DNA of 49,576 nt from Chitinivibrio alkaliphilus ACht1 (GTDB lineage: Bacteria > Fibrobacterota > Chitinivibrionia > Chitinivibrionales > Chitinivibrionaceae). How positions within the stretch are numbered: position 1 is the stretch's first letter; every line of letters starts with the position of its first letter. The notes beneath the pieces were generated by a model. The model made no database searches and was not told the origin of the DNA. It saw only the letters and a list, made by a program, of their open reading frames with translations. This document shows, piece after piece, positions 6,475 through 15,830 of the stretch. The stretch covers positions 1 through 49,576 of the forward strand of contig NZ_ASJR01000016.1 in NCBI RefSeq assembly GCF_000474745.1. Reading direction: 5' to 3'. Both the position numbers and the translations under genes were made by a program.

Positions 6475-8793
6475 ATGAAACAGTTTTTCTTTATATTGCT
6501 TATTTTTGGCGGCGGGGGGTGTCTTTTTGCATCGAATATCTCCTTGGTAGATGTGACAGATACGCCTGTGCGGGAAGTGGCCCGTATGCTTACATCTCAA
6601 ACTCCCTACAATATTGTTGTTTCTTCATCTGTGGCATCCCGGGAGGTTTCGCTGTATATGGAAGATGTCTCCCTCACGGAGTTTGTGGAGGCCTTGTGCT
6701 TGGGGTATGGCATGTGGTACAACAGAAGCGGTGGAATGATACGGTTGATGTCTTTGGAGGAGTATGCCGACGGCCTTGTATTTGGGAGGGATGAGCAGTT
6801 GTATCGATTTCCCCTGCGCTACGCCTCATCCATAGGTATTGCCGGGGTTCTTTCTCAGCTCTACGGAGATCGGTTAGAGTATGCCTCCCCCAGTGATATA
6901 GAAAGCTTTAGCCATGTTGGTACGGATGCATTTCCCAATATCGGTGCTGTTCCCGGGGTGACGGCGGCGCAGGGGGGAGAAAGGCGCAGGGCATCGCAGA
7001 GACAACAACAGGGTGATGGGGTTTTTGATATTGGTGGGGTTGAAGTAAGTGAGGCGGAGTTGCAGCAGCTTTTAGCAACGCAAAAACACCTTGCCCGGGA
7101 ACAATTGGTGGAAGACAGAATCGGCCGGACCGATGCCTTTATGACGGTTTTCTTGCGGGATAACTCAATTCTTTTACGGACAGTTGATGCTGACCTTGCC
7201 CGTGAGGTTGAAGGTTTGATTGCAGATCTTGATAGTCCTACACGCCAGGTGCTCCTTGAGATGAATATCCTGGAGATTGTCTTGCGGGATGGGTCGGAGT
7301 CTTTTGTAGACCTTTCCTTGACCCCCGGGGGACGGGTCAATGATGAAGGGGAAGTCATGCGCCAATTACAAGGTATCCGTGGAGTTGATATGGTAAACCG
7401 TGGTACCCTTCAGGAAAACAGTTTTTCCATGGCCTATGTAAATGATTTTATTCAGGCACGGCTTGAGGTTTTGGAGATGGAAGATCGGGTGAAAAAAGTG
7501 GGTTCTCCCCTTATGCTGTGTGCAAACAATGCCCCAGCGCGAATCTTTCAGGGGGTGGAAACTCCCATTCGGAGAGGATATTCTGTTACCACTGCTAAAA
7601 ACAGGGATGGTAATATTACGAATGAGTATCTGGAGATAGATATGGCAAATGAGGAGGTTGGGGTCTCCCTGGAGATATCTCCCTCCATCAATTATGACAG
7701 CACGGTGACCCTTAAAATACATGCAGAAATGTCTTCAGTTCTTCAGGGAGGGGGGCCGGAAATCCCCTATGTTATAGGTGGTTCGGCTCAGCTTGGGCGT
7801 ACCGATGCGATTCGTCGAACACAGCTCAATAGTATTGTCGCTGCACGGGATCAACAAAGTATTGCCCTGGGAGGGCTAATTGAAGATGAGGAGATTTTTG
7901 GGGAGAAGCGGGTTCCTCTCCTTGGGCGGATACCCCTTCTGGGCTTCTTCTTTCGCTCGCGAAATGAGAGTAAGGAACGACGGGAGATTGTGTTTATGAT
8001 CACCCCGCATCTTATTTTTAGCCCCGCAGATGGCGGGAAGGTCCATGGAGATTTTTTTAAAGATGTGTCCGCACATCCCCGTTTTGTTCACGATGAACAA
8101 CGTATTTTGGATTATAACGAAGGGGCGAATGCCCTGGAGGCACGGGTTCCCACGGAGGGAAAAAAACAGGTGCATCTTTTCCAAAAGCGTGAACGATATG
8201 GTGATGCTGCCGAGGATGAAGGTACAGCCGATGATACAAATACTATTATCCATGAGGATGCTCCTTCTTCTCCATTGGAAAATGATTCCCTGTACAAAAA
8301 TTCTGACGATATCGCCTCCCCTTCCGATGATTTTTCCGTGGAAATCCGTCTCAACGGCATAAAACAGGTTGATACTCTCCAAGATGATCGGTGGGGAGAT
8401 ACCCCTTTCCTTGAAGAGGTTTCGAAGTTTCTTTCCACGTGGGCCCGCCGGTGGGAAGAACGTGATATGATGGCATACAAAGAGCTGTATCATGAAGACT
8501 TTATGATTGATGGTATGCCCCGTGAGGAGTTTCTTGCGCGGCGGGAGTATGTCTTTGAAAAGGCGCAGAAAATAGATCTTGCCATATCTGATATTTCTAT
8601 TCTGAGTAAGGGAGAAGAGGTGGTAATTATTACATTTACACAGGAGTATCGTTCGGATTATTATGCCGACCGATGCACAAAGGAGATGGTGCTCCACCGG
8701 GGACAGGATGGCTATTCTATTCTTTCTGAAGAGGCGTGTGATGAAAGCATCGAGGTCCTTGATATATCACCGGGGGAGACATGGGACGAATAG
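6475..8793 (+). CDS. pilQ: PilQ-type secretin with C-terminal NTF2-like domain
   Basis: Outer-membrane channel through which the pilus passes, 772 residues. A signal peptide (MKQFFFILLIFGGGGCLFA) is followed by an STN/N0-like domain (about 20-95, TPYNIVVSSSVASREVSLYM), N1-like repeats separated by a Gln-rich spacer near residues 165-185, and the secretin domain ending about residue 515. That domain carries the signature VPLLGRIPLLGFFFRSRNES and then IVFMITPHLI. An acidic linker leads to an extra domain (about 650-755) with the pattern WARRWEERDMMAYKELYHEDF ... FTQEYRSDYYADRCTKEM ... GYSILSEEA, as in NTF2-like domains attached to cell-wall enzymes. Secretins normally end after the membrane part, so the tail is unusual. 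GGGAG lies 4 bases before the chosen ATG. The stop lies inside pilT. Confidence 0.92.
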   Translation: MKQFFFILLIFGGGGCLFASNISLVDVTDTPVREVARMLTSQTPYNIVVSSSVASREVSLYMEDVSLTEFVEALCLGYGMWYNRSGGMIRLMSLEEYADGLVFGRDEQLYRFPLRYASSIGIAGVLSQLYGDRLEYASPSDIESFSHVGTDAFPNIGAVPGVTAAQGGERRRASQRQQQGDGVFDIGGVEVSEAELQQLLATQKHLAREQLVEDRIGRTDAFMTVFLRDNSILLRTVDADLAREVEGLIADLDSPTRQVLLEMNILEIVLRDGSESFVDLSLTPGGRVNDEGEVMRQLQGIRGVDMVNRGTLQENSFSMAYVNDFIQARLEVLEMEDRVKKVGSPLMLCANNAPARIFQGVETPIRRGYSVTTAKNRDGNITNEYLEIDMANEEVGVSLEISPSINYDSTVTLKIHAEMSSVLQGGGPEIPYVIGGSAQLGRTDAIRRTQLNSIVAARDQQSIALGGLIEDEEIFGEKRVPLLGRIPLLGFFFRSRNESKERREIVFMITPHLIFSPADGGKVHGDFFKDVSAHPRFVHDEQRILDYNEGANALEARVPTEGKKQVHLFQKRERYGDAAEDEGTADDTNTIIHEDAPSSPLENDSLYKNSDDIASPSDDFSVEIRLNGIKQVDTLQDDRWGDTPFLEEVSKFLSTWARRWEERDMMAYKELYHEDFMIDGMPREEFLARREYVFEKAQKIDLAISDISILSKGEEVVIITFTQEYRSDYYADRCTKEMVLHRGQDGYSILSEEACDESIEVLDISPGETWDE

Positions 8794-9890
8794 GCCACCC
8801 AAAGCATATTGATGAAATACTGGAACGGGGCATCGGTCTTGGTGCATCGGATGTGCATTTATCCCAGAATGCACCGGCGGTATACCGTGTACACGGGACA
8901 TGTCGAATGTCGGCTATGCCCCCTTTCAGTGGCGAGGAGATACAAAACCTGATCTTTCCTCTTTTGAGCACTTCACAACAGGATGCTCTTGAAAAATATC
9001 GTTCCGTTGATTTTGCCTATTCCTATAAAGGGGGAATTCGTTTTCGGGTAAATGTGTTTTTTCAGCGGGGGTATCCCTCGGCGGTACTGCGACAGCTGCC
9101 GGATGTGCGATTGGATTTGGCTACACTGGGGTTGCCTTCCTCCGTGGGAGATTTTGCCCGGTGTCGTGATGGCTTGGTTTTGGTGACGGGCCCCACGGGG
9201 TCAGGGAAGACGACCACCCTTGCCACGCTGATTGATGCCATAAATGAGCAGCAACGTGGACATATTATTACCATTGAAGACCCTGTGGAGTTTCTGCATG
9301 AACATAAAAAATGCCTCGTTACTCAGCGTGAGCTGCATACGGATGTTCCCTCCTTTGCTTCGGCCCTGCGGGATTCACTTCGGGAAGACCCTGATGTGAT
9401 ACTTGTGGGAGAAATGCGGGATATCGATACTATCCGAACGGCCATAATGGCTTCTGAGACTGGGCATTTAGTATTCTCCACCCTCCACTCGCGTGATGCT
9501 GTTTCTACGTTAATGCGTATGGTCAATGTATTCCCCGTTGCAGAACAACAGCAGGTGCGTCAACAATTATCCGGAGTGCTTAAGGGGGTTGTTTCTCAAC
9601 AGCTTATTCCTTGTATAAGTGGGGAATCCCGTCATGCCGCTGTGGAAGTAATGCAGGTTACCACGGCTATTGCAAATATGGTACGTCTGGGCAAGTATGA
9701 GCAGATATACTCCCTTATTGAGACGGGGACCGCCCAGGGGATGCAAACTCTTGAGATGTCCCTGTTGGACCTCTATGGTGCGGGAAAGATATCCCGGGAT
9801 GCGGCCTTGCGCATGGCAAAGAATGCAGGACAGTTTTCCCGTCGGCTTGACATGGTTTCTCCGGAGGTAGATCAGTATGGAGAAGGGTAG
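8781..9890 (+). CDS. pilT: PilT-type retraction ATPase
   Basis: Cytoplasmic hexameric ATPase that depolymerises type IV pili, 369 residues. The N-terminal PAS-like domain starts with GASDVHLSQNAPAVYRVHG, typical of PilT. Walker A is GPTGSGKTTT (about residues 136-145), followed by the Asp box ITIEDPVEF, Walker B DVILVGEMRD and the His box GHLVFSTLHSRDA (about 227-239). It lacks the N-terminal MshEN domain and zinc cysteines of PilB, which marks it as PilT rather than the extension motor. The terminal AIRNLIRE motif of classical PilT is not obvious here. It overlaps pilQ by 13 bases and pilB by 14 bases. Confidence 0.92.
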   Translation: MGRIGHPKHIDEILERGIGLGASDVHLSQNAPAVYRVHGTCRMSAMPPFSGEEIQNLIFPLLSTSQQDALEKYRSVDFAYSYKGGIRFRVNVFFQRGYPSAVLRQLPDVRLDLATLGLPSSVGDFARCRDGLVLVTGPTGSGKTTTLATLIDAINEQQRGHIITIEDPVEFLHEHKKCLVTQRELHTDVPSFASALRDSLREDPDVILVGEMRDIDTIRTAIMASETGHLVFSTLHSRDAVSTLMRMVNVFPVAEQQQVRQQLSGVLKGVVSQQLIPCISGESRHAAVEVMQVTTAIANMVRLGKYEQIYSLIETGTAQGMQTLEMSLLDLYGAGKISRDAALRMAKNAGQFSRRLDMVSPEVDQYGEG

Positions 9891-11532
9891 ATCCTCCGTG
9901 CGGGGGATTTCAGTACAAAGGTCGGGGAATACCTCGCCCTTGTCTCGTCGCTTTGGAGAGTATCTTGTGGAAACGGGGCGGGTTTCTTCGGAGGATATTC
10001 GCCGGGCGGTGCGTATACAAAAACAGGAGAAGGTTCGTCTGGGAGAAGCCCTGGTGAGAATGGGGTTGATGGATGATATTGCCGTGGCGCGTGTACTGGC
10101 AGAAAAGTCCGGTTGTGATTTTTCGGAGGTTGTCCCCGAGCCTGCGGCTGAAGCGCTGAAGCTTCTCCCCGAAAGGATGGCTCGGTCCTATGCGTTGCTT
10201 GCCGTGGGATATGATGATGATGTCTTACGCCTTGCCTGTGATCGCCCGCTTCCGGATCATCTGCGGCGAACTGTTGAACGACGAGTAAAGGGGGCTGTCT
10301 ATCCGATTATCTGCCCCACCGGTCGTTTAAAAAATAGCATCGCCCTTGCCTATACCGGCGATTCGACGGTTTCCACTGAGGATATGTCAACGGTTGAAAT
10401 TATTGAAAAAATTATTATTCGTGCGGTGAAGTGGAAAGCCTCGGATATTCATATTGAACCATTGCAGGAACGGGTTCGTATTCGCTATCGTATTGACGGG
10501 GTGTTACAGGAGGTGGAGTCCTGTGGTCTTCACGCTTTCAAGGCGATGATATCCCGAATCAAAGTATTGGCACGATTGAATATTGCGGAAAAGCGGGCAC
10601 CGCAGGACGGGGCAATATCCTTTCGCAAGGGAGGGGTTTCCGTGGATCTTCGGGTCTCCTGTTTGCCGTCTTTATACGGAGAGAAGGTGGTCATGCGCCT
10701 TCTTGCTGGTACGGATGAGAAGATAACCCTTGCAATGATCGGACTTTCATCAGCGCATAAGGACGCCTTTTCTGCGGCTATAGGACGTCCTTACGGTATT
10801 GTATTGATTGTCGGGCCCACCGGTTCGGGGAAGTCCACCACTCTGAGTGCAGCTCTCCACCATATCAATCGGAGGGAAATTAATATTGTGACCGTGGAAG
10901 ATCCGGTTGAGTATAAAATCCCCGGCATTACTCAAGTGCATGTGGGTCAAAGCGATAAGCTCACCTTTTCTTCTGCATTGCGCGCTATATTGCGACAGGA
11001 CCCCGATGTTATTATGGTTGGGGAGACCCGTGACCGGGAAACTGCGGAAATATCCTTGCGAGCGGCTCTTACGGGGCATATGGTTTTTACAACCCTGCAT
11101 ACCAATGATGCCCCCGGGGCTCTTCCCCGGCTGGTTGACATGGGGTGTGAACCCTTCCTGGTAAGCTCTTCCGTGACGGGAGTATTGGCACAGCGACTGG
11201 TACGAAAGCTTTGTCCGCACTGTCGGGAAGAAACTGTGTTGAGTCCTGCTCAGTGGAGCAGCATTGGGACAGAGCCGGTAAAGAAACCTGTATATGCTCC
11301 GCGGGGGTGTTCTCTTTGCAACGGAATTGGGTATAAAGGTCGAGTGGGTCTTTTTGAATATCTTCCCGTAACTTCGGCAATACAAAAGGCGGTCATGGCG
11401 GGGGCTTCAGGGGATCAACTCACGGTGGTTGCCCGTCAGGAGAAAATGACAACCCTGCGTGAAGATGGTATAGAAAAAATGGTGCACGGGGTGACTTCCT
11501 TTGAGGAAGTTATTCGTGTAACCGTGGAGTAA
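9877..11532 (+). CDS. pilB: PilB/GspE-type pilus extension ATPase
   Basis: Cytoplasmic hexameric ATPase that powers pilus assembly, 551 residues. It has an MshEN/T2SSE N-terminal domain (about 28-165, FGEYLVETGRVSSEDIRRAV), the N2 stretch KASDIHIEPLQERVRIRYR, Walker A GPTGSGKSTT (about 312-321), Asp box VTVEDPVEY, Walker B DVIMVGETRD and His box GHMVFTTLHTNDA. A four-cysteine zinc module follows (LCPHCREE and CSLCNGIGYKGR, about 445-488). All catalytic elements of the GspE/PilB family are present. The N-terminal domain in some relatives binds c-di-GMP; whether this one does cannot be decided by eye. It overlaps pilT by 14 bases and ends 3 bases before pilC. Confidence 0.93.
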   Translation: MEKGRSSVRGISVQRSGNTSPLSRRFGEYLVETGRVSSEDIRRAVRIQKQEKVRLGEALVRMGLMDDIAVARVLAEKSGCDFSEVVPEPAAEALKLLPERMARSYALLAVGYDDDVLRLACDRPLPDHLRRTVERRVKGAVYPIICPTGRLKNSIALAYTGDSTVSTEDMSTVEIIEKIIIRAVKWKASDIHIEPLQERVRIRYRIDGVLQEVESCGLHAFKAMISRIKVLARLNIAEKRAPQDGAISFRKGGVSVDLRVSCLPSLYGEKVVMRLLAGTDEKITLAMIGLSSAHKDAFSAAIGRPYGIVLIVGPTGSGKSTTLSAALHHINRREINIVTVEDPVEYKIPGITQVHVGQSDKLTFSSALRAILRQDPDVIMVGETRDRETAEISLRAALTGHMVFTTLHTNDAPGALPRLVDMGCEPFLVSSSVTGVLAQRLVRKLCPHCREETVLSPAQWSSIGTEPVKKPVYAPRGCSLCNGIGYKGRVGLFEYLPVTSAIQKAVMAGASGDQLTVVARQEKMTTLREDGIEKMVHGVTSFEEVIRVTVE

Positions 11533-11535
11533 AAG

Positions 11536-12732
11536 ATGCAGTATACCTATCATGCATATACCCCGGCGGGGGAGGAAAAACGGGGGCGGGTGGACGCCGA
11601 TTCCGTTGATATAGCTCGTCAAAAGCTTGTCGATAAAGGTTTGTATGTGGCCTCAATGGAGAAAACAAATCGTGCCACAAGTGGCGGGGCTCCACCCTTG
11701 TCTGTTTTTACGCGGGTAGGCAAAAAAGAATTGGCCCTCTTTTTTCGGCAACTGAGTGTTATGTTGCGTGCCGGTGTAACCATCGTGCATGCCCTAACGG
11801 TTTTGCAGCGTCAGTCTTTTGGTCGGGGGATGACTGGGGTGACCACCTATCTCCTTTCATCTCTTGAAAGCGGCAGTTCTCTTTCTGAGAGTATGAAGGA
11901 ATCCCGCCGGTTTAGTCTTTATGATGTCAGCATGGTGGCATCCGCCGAGGAAAGTGGTGAGTTGGATCAAATATGCTGTATTTTGGCTGATCAAATGGAA
12001 AAACGGCATGCCTTTAAGGCACAGTTTATAACCGGCATGATTTATCCGGCGGTGGTAACCCTTTTTTCCGTTGTCGTTATCATTATTCTTTCGGTTTTTG
12101 TGGTTCCGCAGTTTGCAGAAATTTTGGGCGGGCAGGAAGGGCTTCCCGCCTTAACCCGTTCCTTGATGATCTTTTCTGAATGGATGCAGGAATATTGGGG
12201 GGCAATCCTTTTGGGTATATTTGGCACTCTTTTCGGTGTTCCCCTCATAAAAAAAACACGGGAGGGTTCGTATTTCATCGACTCTGTGGCCCTACACATG
12301 CCATTGATTTCTAAACTTGTTAGATCAGCCGTATTGGTGCAGTTTTCACGAAACATGAGTGTACTTCTCCGCAGTGGGGTTCCTCTGAGTGATGGTTTGC
12401 TGACAGTACGTGATACCTTGGGAAATGCCGTGGCAGCACAGCATATTTCCACCGTACATGAGCAGGTTATCACGGGAGACTCCATGGCAGAAACCATGCG
12501 CACCATACCGCGTATTTTTCCACCAATGTTGGTTGAAATGGTTGCCACGGGAGAAGAAACAGGTAGTATGGATGAGGTGCTTATTTTATGTTCTGAAATT
12601 TATGAACAGCAGATGGATCAGGCGGTAAAACGCATGAATGCACTTTTAGAGCCCCTGCTTATTCTTATTATCGGGGGACTTGTAGGATATGTTGTTATTG
12701 CCCTTATCACGGGTGTGTTGTCATTGTATTAA
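11536..12732 (+). CDS. pilC: PilC/GspF-type pilus platform protein
   Basis: Polytopic inner-membrane platform on which PilB and PilT act, 398 residues. It shows the family's N-terminal MQYTYHAYTPAGEEKRGRV, then two T2SSF helical repeats. The first contains FFRQLSVMLRAGVTIVHAL and the second FSRNMSVLLRSGVPLSDGL, the matching hallmark in each repeat. Three membrane helices follow the usual places (about 170-195, 220-240, 370-395), and the end LEPLLILIIGGLVGYVVIA is typical. It sits directly behind pilB, as in most type IV pilus loci. Confidence 0.93.
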   Translation: MQYTYHAYTPAGEEKRGRVDADSVDIARQKLVDKGLYVASMEKTNRATSGGAPPLSVFTRVGKKELALFFRQLSVMLRAGVTIVHALTVLQRQSFGRGMTGVTTYLLSSLESGSSLSESMKESRRFSLYDVSMVASAEESGELDQICCILADQMEKRHAFKAQFITGMIYPAVVTLFSVVVIIILSVFVVPQFAEILGGQEGLPALTRSLMIFSEWMQEYWGAILLGIFGTLFGVPLIKKTREGSYFIDSVALHMPLISKLVRSAVLVQFSRNMSVLLRSGVPLSDGLLTVRDTLGNAVAAQHISTVHEQVITGDSMAETMRTIPRIFPPMLVEMVATGEETGSMDEVLILCSEIYEQQMDQAVKRMNALLEPLLILIIGGLVGYVVIALITGVLSLY

Positions 12733-12743
12733 AAGGAGATTGT

Positions 12744-13371
12744 ATGAAGATTTGGAAAAAAATTTTGCGTGGTGCTGTGGTGCTGTTGTGTTTTTTTTGC
12801 AGTGCCTATATTGGATGGGTTCTTTTAGGACCAGAAAATATTCCTCAATGTCGTCATGAAAGGCAGGCCTTTCGTGCCACTCCTTCCCTCAAGTCGGATA
12901 CGGCAGCTGTGGTGAATGGAAAGGTGATTGATTCCCGTTGTGTGAAACGTCGTGTTGATTTACTGGAGGGTGATTCTATTGCCATACTTCAAGAGAGTCT
13001 CCGTGAATTGGTTACTCTGGAGCTTCTCTATCAACATGCACAAAAAAATGGAGTTGAGATATCCCCGCGGGCGGGGAATATTCGTGCAAATATTGTGGCA
13101 AGTTCCTTTCCCAGTCGGGAGGAGTATCTCGATTTTTTTAAAGCAGCGCGACTACACGGAGGAAGAGTATGCCCAAGAGTGGTATCAAAAGGTAACCATA
13201 GATATTTTTGTGGAGGAACAGGTAGAACGTCATCTTTTGGAAAAGGCTGCAGAAAACCTTGATGACACACTCTTTGAAGCGTATGTGGAAAATATTGATT
13301 CTGTCGTACGAAATTATATGGATATTCGTATTGATTCTCTTTTTTCTGTTGCTGATATACAGGTGTTTTAA
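12744..13371 (+). CDS. SurA_N-like membrane-anchored protein, frameshifted
   Basis: Reads as one 208-residue protein if a single T is dropped from the T7 run at 13133-13139. Frame 1 runs from 12744 to that point (signal anchor at residues 5-28, then TAAVVNGKVIDSRCVKRRVD and LRELVTLELLYQHAQKNG). Frame 2 continues as LKQRDYTEEEYAQEWYQKV to the TAA at 13371, one base before the next gene. The pattern matches the N-terminal helical domain of SurA/PpiC-type chaperones, without a rotamase domain. Charge pattern and helix periodicity continue across the junction, so both halves are coding. As written, the upstream frame runs on to 13262 with unrelated residues. Causes could be a homopolymer sequencing error, a real inactivating insertion, or slippage. 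A role in folding pilus components is inferred from its place in the pilus operon. Confidence 0.65.
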
Positions 13372-13372
13372 A

Positions 13373-14785
13373 ATGAGGACCGCCGACGGATTTACCCTTA
13401 TTGAGTTACTTGTTTCCATTATGATACTGGGGTTTCTCACGGCCTTGCTTATTCCTGCAGGGGGTGTTATCAGTGAACGCCGATTGTACCAAAAGACCGA
13501 AGAAAAACTTGCGGCCATCGGTGAAGCTATTTTGGGTCCTCACCGCCGGTTTGATGATTCCGGGATGCCTCATTTTCAGGGCTTTGTTAACGATATGGGA
13601 GGGTTGCCGCGGCTCTATTATGCTACAACAGATGCCACGGGGAAGCTTGTTTTTATCGATTCGGTAACCTCCAATAATGCCTCCTGTCCGGATATTGGTT
13701 TTACGGGAGCAGCGGGTGCACAGCCCCTTGAGCTGTGGGAAAACCGTGATAGTCTTTCTTATTGGAAGGGTCCCTATTTCTTACGTCCTCAAAACACCCC
13801 CCGGAAACATGACTGGGATTACACCCTCGGCGGTGGTGAACGTCGCCGGTTTCTTTTGGAAGAAAACAGAAATCATCTTACCGATGCATGGGGTCGTTCA
13901 CTGGTTGTTTATGCAGATAGTCTGCTTGATTCCGGTCGTCCGGCAAATCTTATCTTTCTCAGTGCGGGGCCGAGCGGAATGTATGACCTGGATGATACTA
14001 CAGCTCGGGCGAATGCAGATAATATATCCATGAAAATATCTCAACAGGAATGGGAATCTGTGTTTAAAAAGCGCTGGGAGCAGCAATCTAAAGAACTTCA
14101 TAGAGCCGTGTGTGGTCCCGGAGGGTTTCTTACCCATGTACGGGATATTGCCCCCCTCACCGGTTCCTATGTACGACATGCTGGCACGGTATATCGATGT
14201 ACGGTTGGACATGATTCTTCGTCTTCTTTCGAACCCAATAAATGGGAGGCGATTGCTTCGTTGAGTGGCGCTGGCTGGGTGGAAGATTTTACGCCCCATG
14301 AGCGGTATTATGCTGTCCCGGACTCCCTTTTTATGCTTACAACCAATACGGATGCCTTCAATAATGAGTATATACCTTCTTTTAGTGGTGACTCATGTGG
14401 TGTTATAATGGATGAAGATACGGTATACTATCCAATTCACGGTGGGTGGCGTGGGCCGTATCTCCGTGCTGGATATTCTCTTCGTGATCCCTGGCAGAAG
14501 ATCATACGGGCTGAGCGGGATTTTTCGGGAAATATTGTGTTTCGTGGTGGAGGAACCCCCTTTACCGTTTATTTTAACGAAGTTACGGGAGTTTTAGGTT
14601 TGAAAAAAGAGAGTTCTGTATCAGCCTGTTTTATGAAGAGCGGGAAGAAAAAAGTAGATACCCTTTCAACGCAGGCAGAACCGTTTATTCACGGAACGTA
14701 TCTTCTGAAAACGGACGGGGGCGTACAATATATCGGCCTACAGGCAGGGGATATTATTGACACACTTACTCTGGAGGATGAATGA
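13373..14785 (+). CDS. Large prepilin-like protein
   Basis: A 470-residue protein with a very short leader and the class III motif DG/FTLIELLVSIMILGF, Glu at +5 of the mature form, and a hydrophobic helix to about residue 28. The remainder is a large globular domain with phrases typical of GspG-like pseudopilins (YWKGPYFLRP, DAWGRSLVVYADS, FLSAGPSGMYD, GWRGPYLRAGYSLRDPWQ), some of them apparently repeated, as if it contained two degenerate GspG-like units. The start at 13373 gives the proper leader and lies one base after the preceding gene; earlier in-frame codons belong to that gene's sequence. It overlaps the next gene as ATGA. It is probably a minor pilin or tip adhesin; that is inference. 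Confidence 0.8.
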   Translation: MRTADGFTLIELLVSIMILGFLTALLIPAGGVISERRLYQKTEEKLAAIGEAILGPHRRFDDSGMPHFQGFVNDMGGLPRLYYATTDATGKLVFIDSVTSNNASCPDIGFTGAAGAQPLELWENRDSLSYWKGPYFLRPQNTPRKHDWDYTLGGGERRRFLLEENRNHLTDAWGRSLVVYADSLLDSGRPANLIFLSAGPSGMYDLDDTTARANADNISMKISQQEWESVFKKRWEQQSKELHRAVCGPGGFLTHVRDIAPLTGSYVRHAGTVYRCTVGHDSSSSFEPNKWEAIASLSGAGWVEDFTPHERYYAVPDSLFMLTTNTDAFNNEYIPSFSGDSCGVIMDEDTVYYPIHGGWRGPYLRAGYSLRDPWQKIIRAERDFSGNIVFRGGGTPFTVYFNEVTGVLGLKKESSVSACFMKSGKKKVDTLSTQAEPFIHGTYLLKTDGGVQYIGLQAGDIIDTLTLEDE

Positions 14786-15303
14786 AAAAACAGAATAAAC
14801 GTCGTTCCTATGTGGTGTATCCACGAATACAATTCCCCCTGGCAGGGGTTGTCATTATTACCGCTGGAGGCTCTTTTCTTATCAGTGCCTTGCTGCTTTC
14901 GGCATATTTTTTAATGCATTTTACTCCCCGTTTGGTATACCCGATCAATCACCAGCTGATGCTCCTTTTGGGCATGGGATTCTGCGTACTTCTCGTTGTT
15001 ATTTCATATCTTTTATTCAAATTTTCCCATCGTGTTGTGGGTCCTGTGATAAAATTACAACGGGCGCTACATGCGTTGTCTGAAAACCCCGGAGCGGCAG
15101 AGCCTATTGCCTTTCGTCGGAAAGATTTCTTTACACAAACGGCTGTATCCTATAATCAGATTTGCCAGTATTGTAAAGAAAGAGAACGTATTCGCAGGGA
15201 GATGCGAAGTGTTATTGAAAAAATAAACCAGGATAAACTCTCCGTAAAAGAGGGGGGTATTCTGCTTGAAAAACTGTATAACACGGATGCCGATTTGATA
15301 TGA
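14782..15303 (+). CDS. Two-helix membrane protein with HAMP domain
   Basis: A 173-residue inner-membrane protein. Two hydrophobic segments (about residues 20-45 and 58-76) with a very short periplasmic loop are followed by a HAMP-like module (about 77-125: FSHRVVGPVIKLQRALHAL with the usual Pro-x-x-x-L core) and a charged helical tail. No kinase, cyclase or methyl-accepting domain follows, so it is not a complete receptor. It starts with ATG overlapping the previous stop and its own stop overlaps the next start as ATGA, so it is tightly coupled to the prepilin and the GspG-like gene. A role as an adaptor that transmits a signal between pilus parts is possible but unproved. Confidence 0.65.
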   Translation: MKKQNKRRSYVVYPRIQFPLAGVVIITAGGSFLISALLLSAYFLMHFTPRLVYPINHQLMLLLGMGFCVLLVVISYLLFKFSHRVVGPVIKLQRALHALSENPGAAEPIAFRRKDFFTQTAVSYNQICQYCKERERIRREMRSVIEKINQDKLSVKEGGILLEKLYNTDADLI

Positions 15304-15677
15304 ATGTGGCATCTGCTCTTATCACCACCGCCCTTTCACTGGGAATTGTTGCGACGCATCAGGATGAAATTGAAGCGTTTATCACAGAGGTAATCCACGA
15401 GGTGCAGATGGTGACCACTGCCGCAAACATGCGTACAATAACGCAATTGCTTGATATGGAATATATTCAACGGCGGCGGTATCCCCGTGAAGATGATTTC
15501 CTTGCGTGGGTAGAAAAGAATACTCAACAACGTCTCTTGGAAAAGGATTTGGTTGATTCGTGGGGAAATCCCTTCATATATACGACAGGGAAAAATGGGA
15601 AAAGTTTTGAACTCCGGAGTAACGGTCCCGATGGCATTGCTGGAACAGATGATGATTTGGTTATTACCGGTCCGTAA
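15300..15677 (+). CDS. GspG-like protein without a prepilin leader
   Basis: A 125-residue protein whose C-terminal half matches type II major pseudopilin GspG: DSWGNPFIYTT, then FELRSNGPDGIAGTDDDLV, where the GPDG...DD loop corresponds to the calcium site of GspG. The N-terminus does not have the GFTLIE motif; instead MNVASALITTALSLGIVATH forms a short hydrophobic start that may be a signal or anchor. It therefore cannot be processed by the standard prepilin peptidase route. It overlaps the HAMP gene by 4 bases and is the last gene of the pilus locus. The following 15678-15830 holds no convincing gene or terminator. Confidence 0.7.
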   Translation: MNVASALITTALSLGIVATHQDEIEAFITEVIHEVQMVTTAANMRTITQLLDMEYIQRRRYPREDDFLAWVEKNTQQRLLEKDLVDSWGNPFIYTTGKNGKSFELRSNGPDGIAGTDDDLVITGP

Positions 15678-15830
15678 TGCATTTACAATACGGTGGCACC
15701 ACAACGGGATATTGAAAAAGTCTATGGCCTCTTTTTTGTCTTCTCTTGGTATTGAAAAGGTATTGAACGGGCTGTTGTCATCCTCCTATTTTTTCTTAAG
15801 TTATGCGGAAGTTGTTTTTTTAGAATACTC

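Noticed and set aside
7876-8697. 273-codon minus-strand frame inside pilQ
   Set aside because: Entirely antisense to the secretin, which has strong motifs along this stretch.
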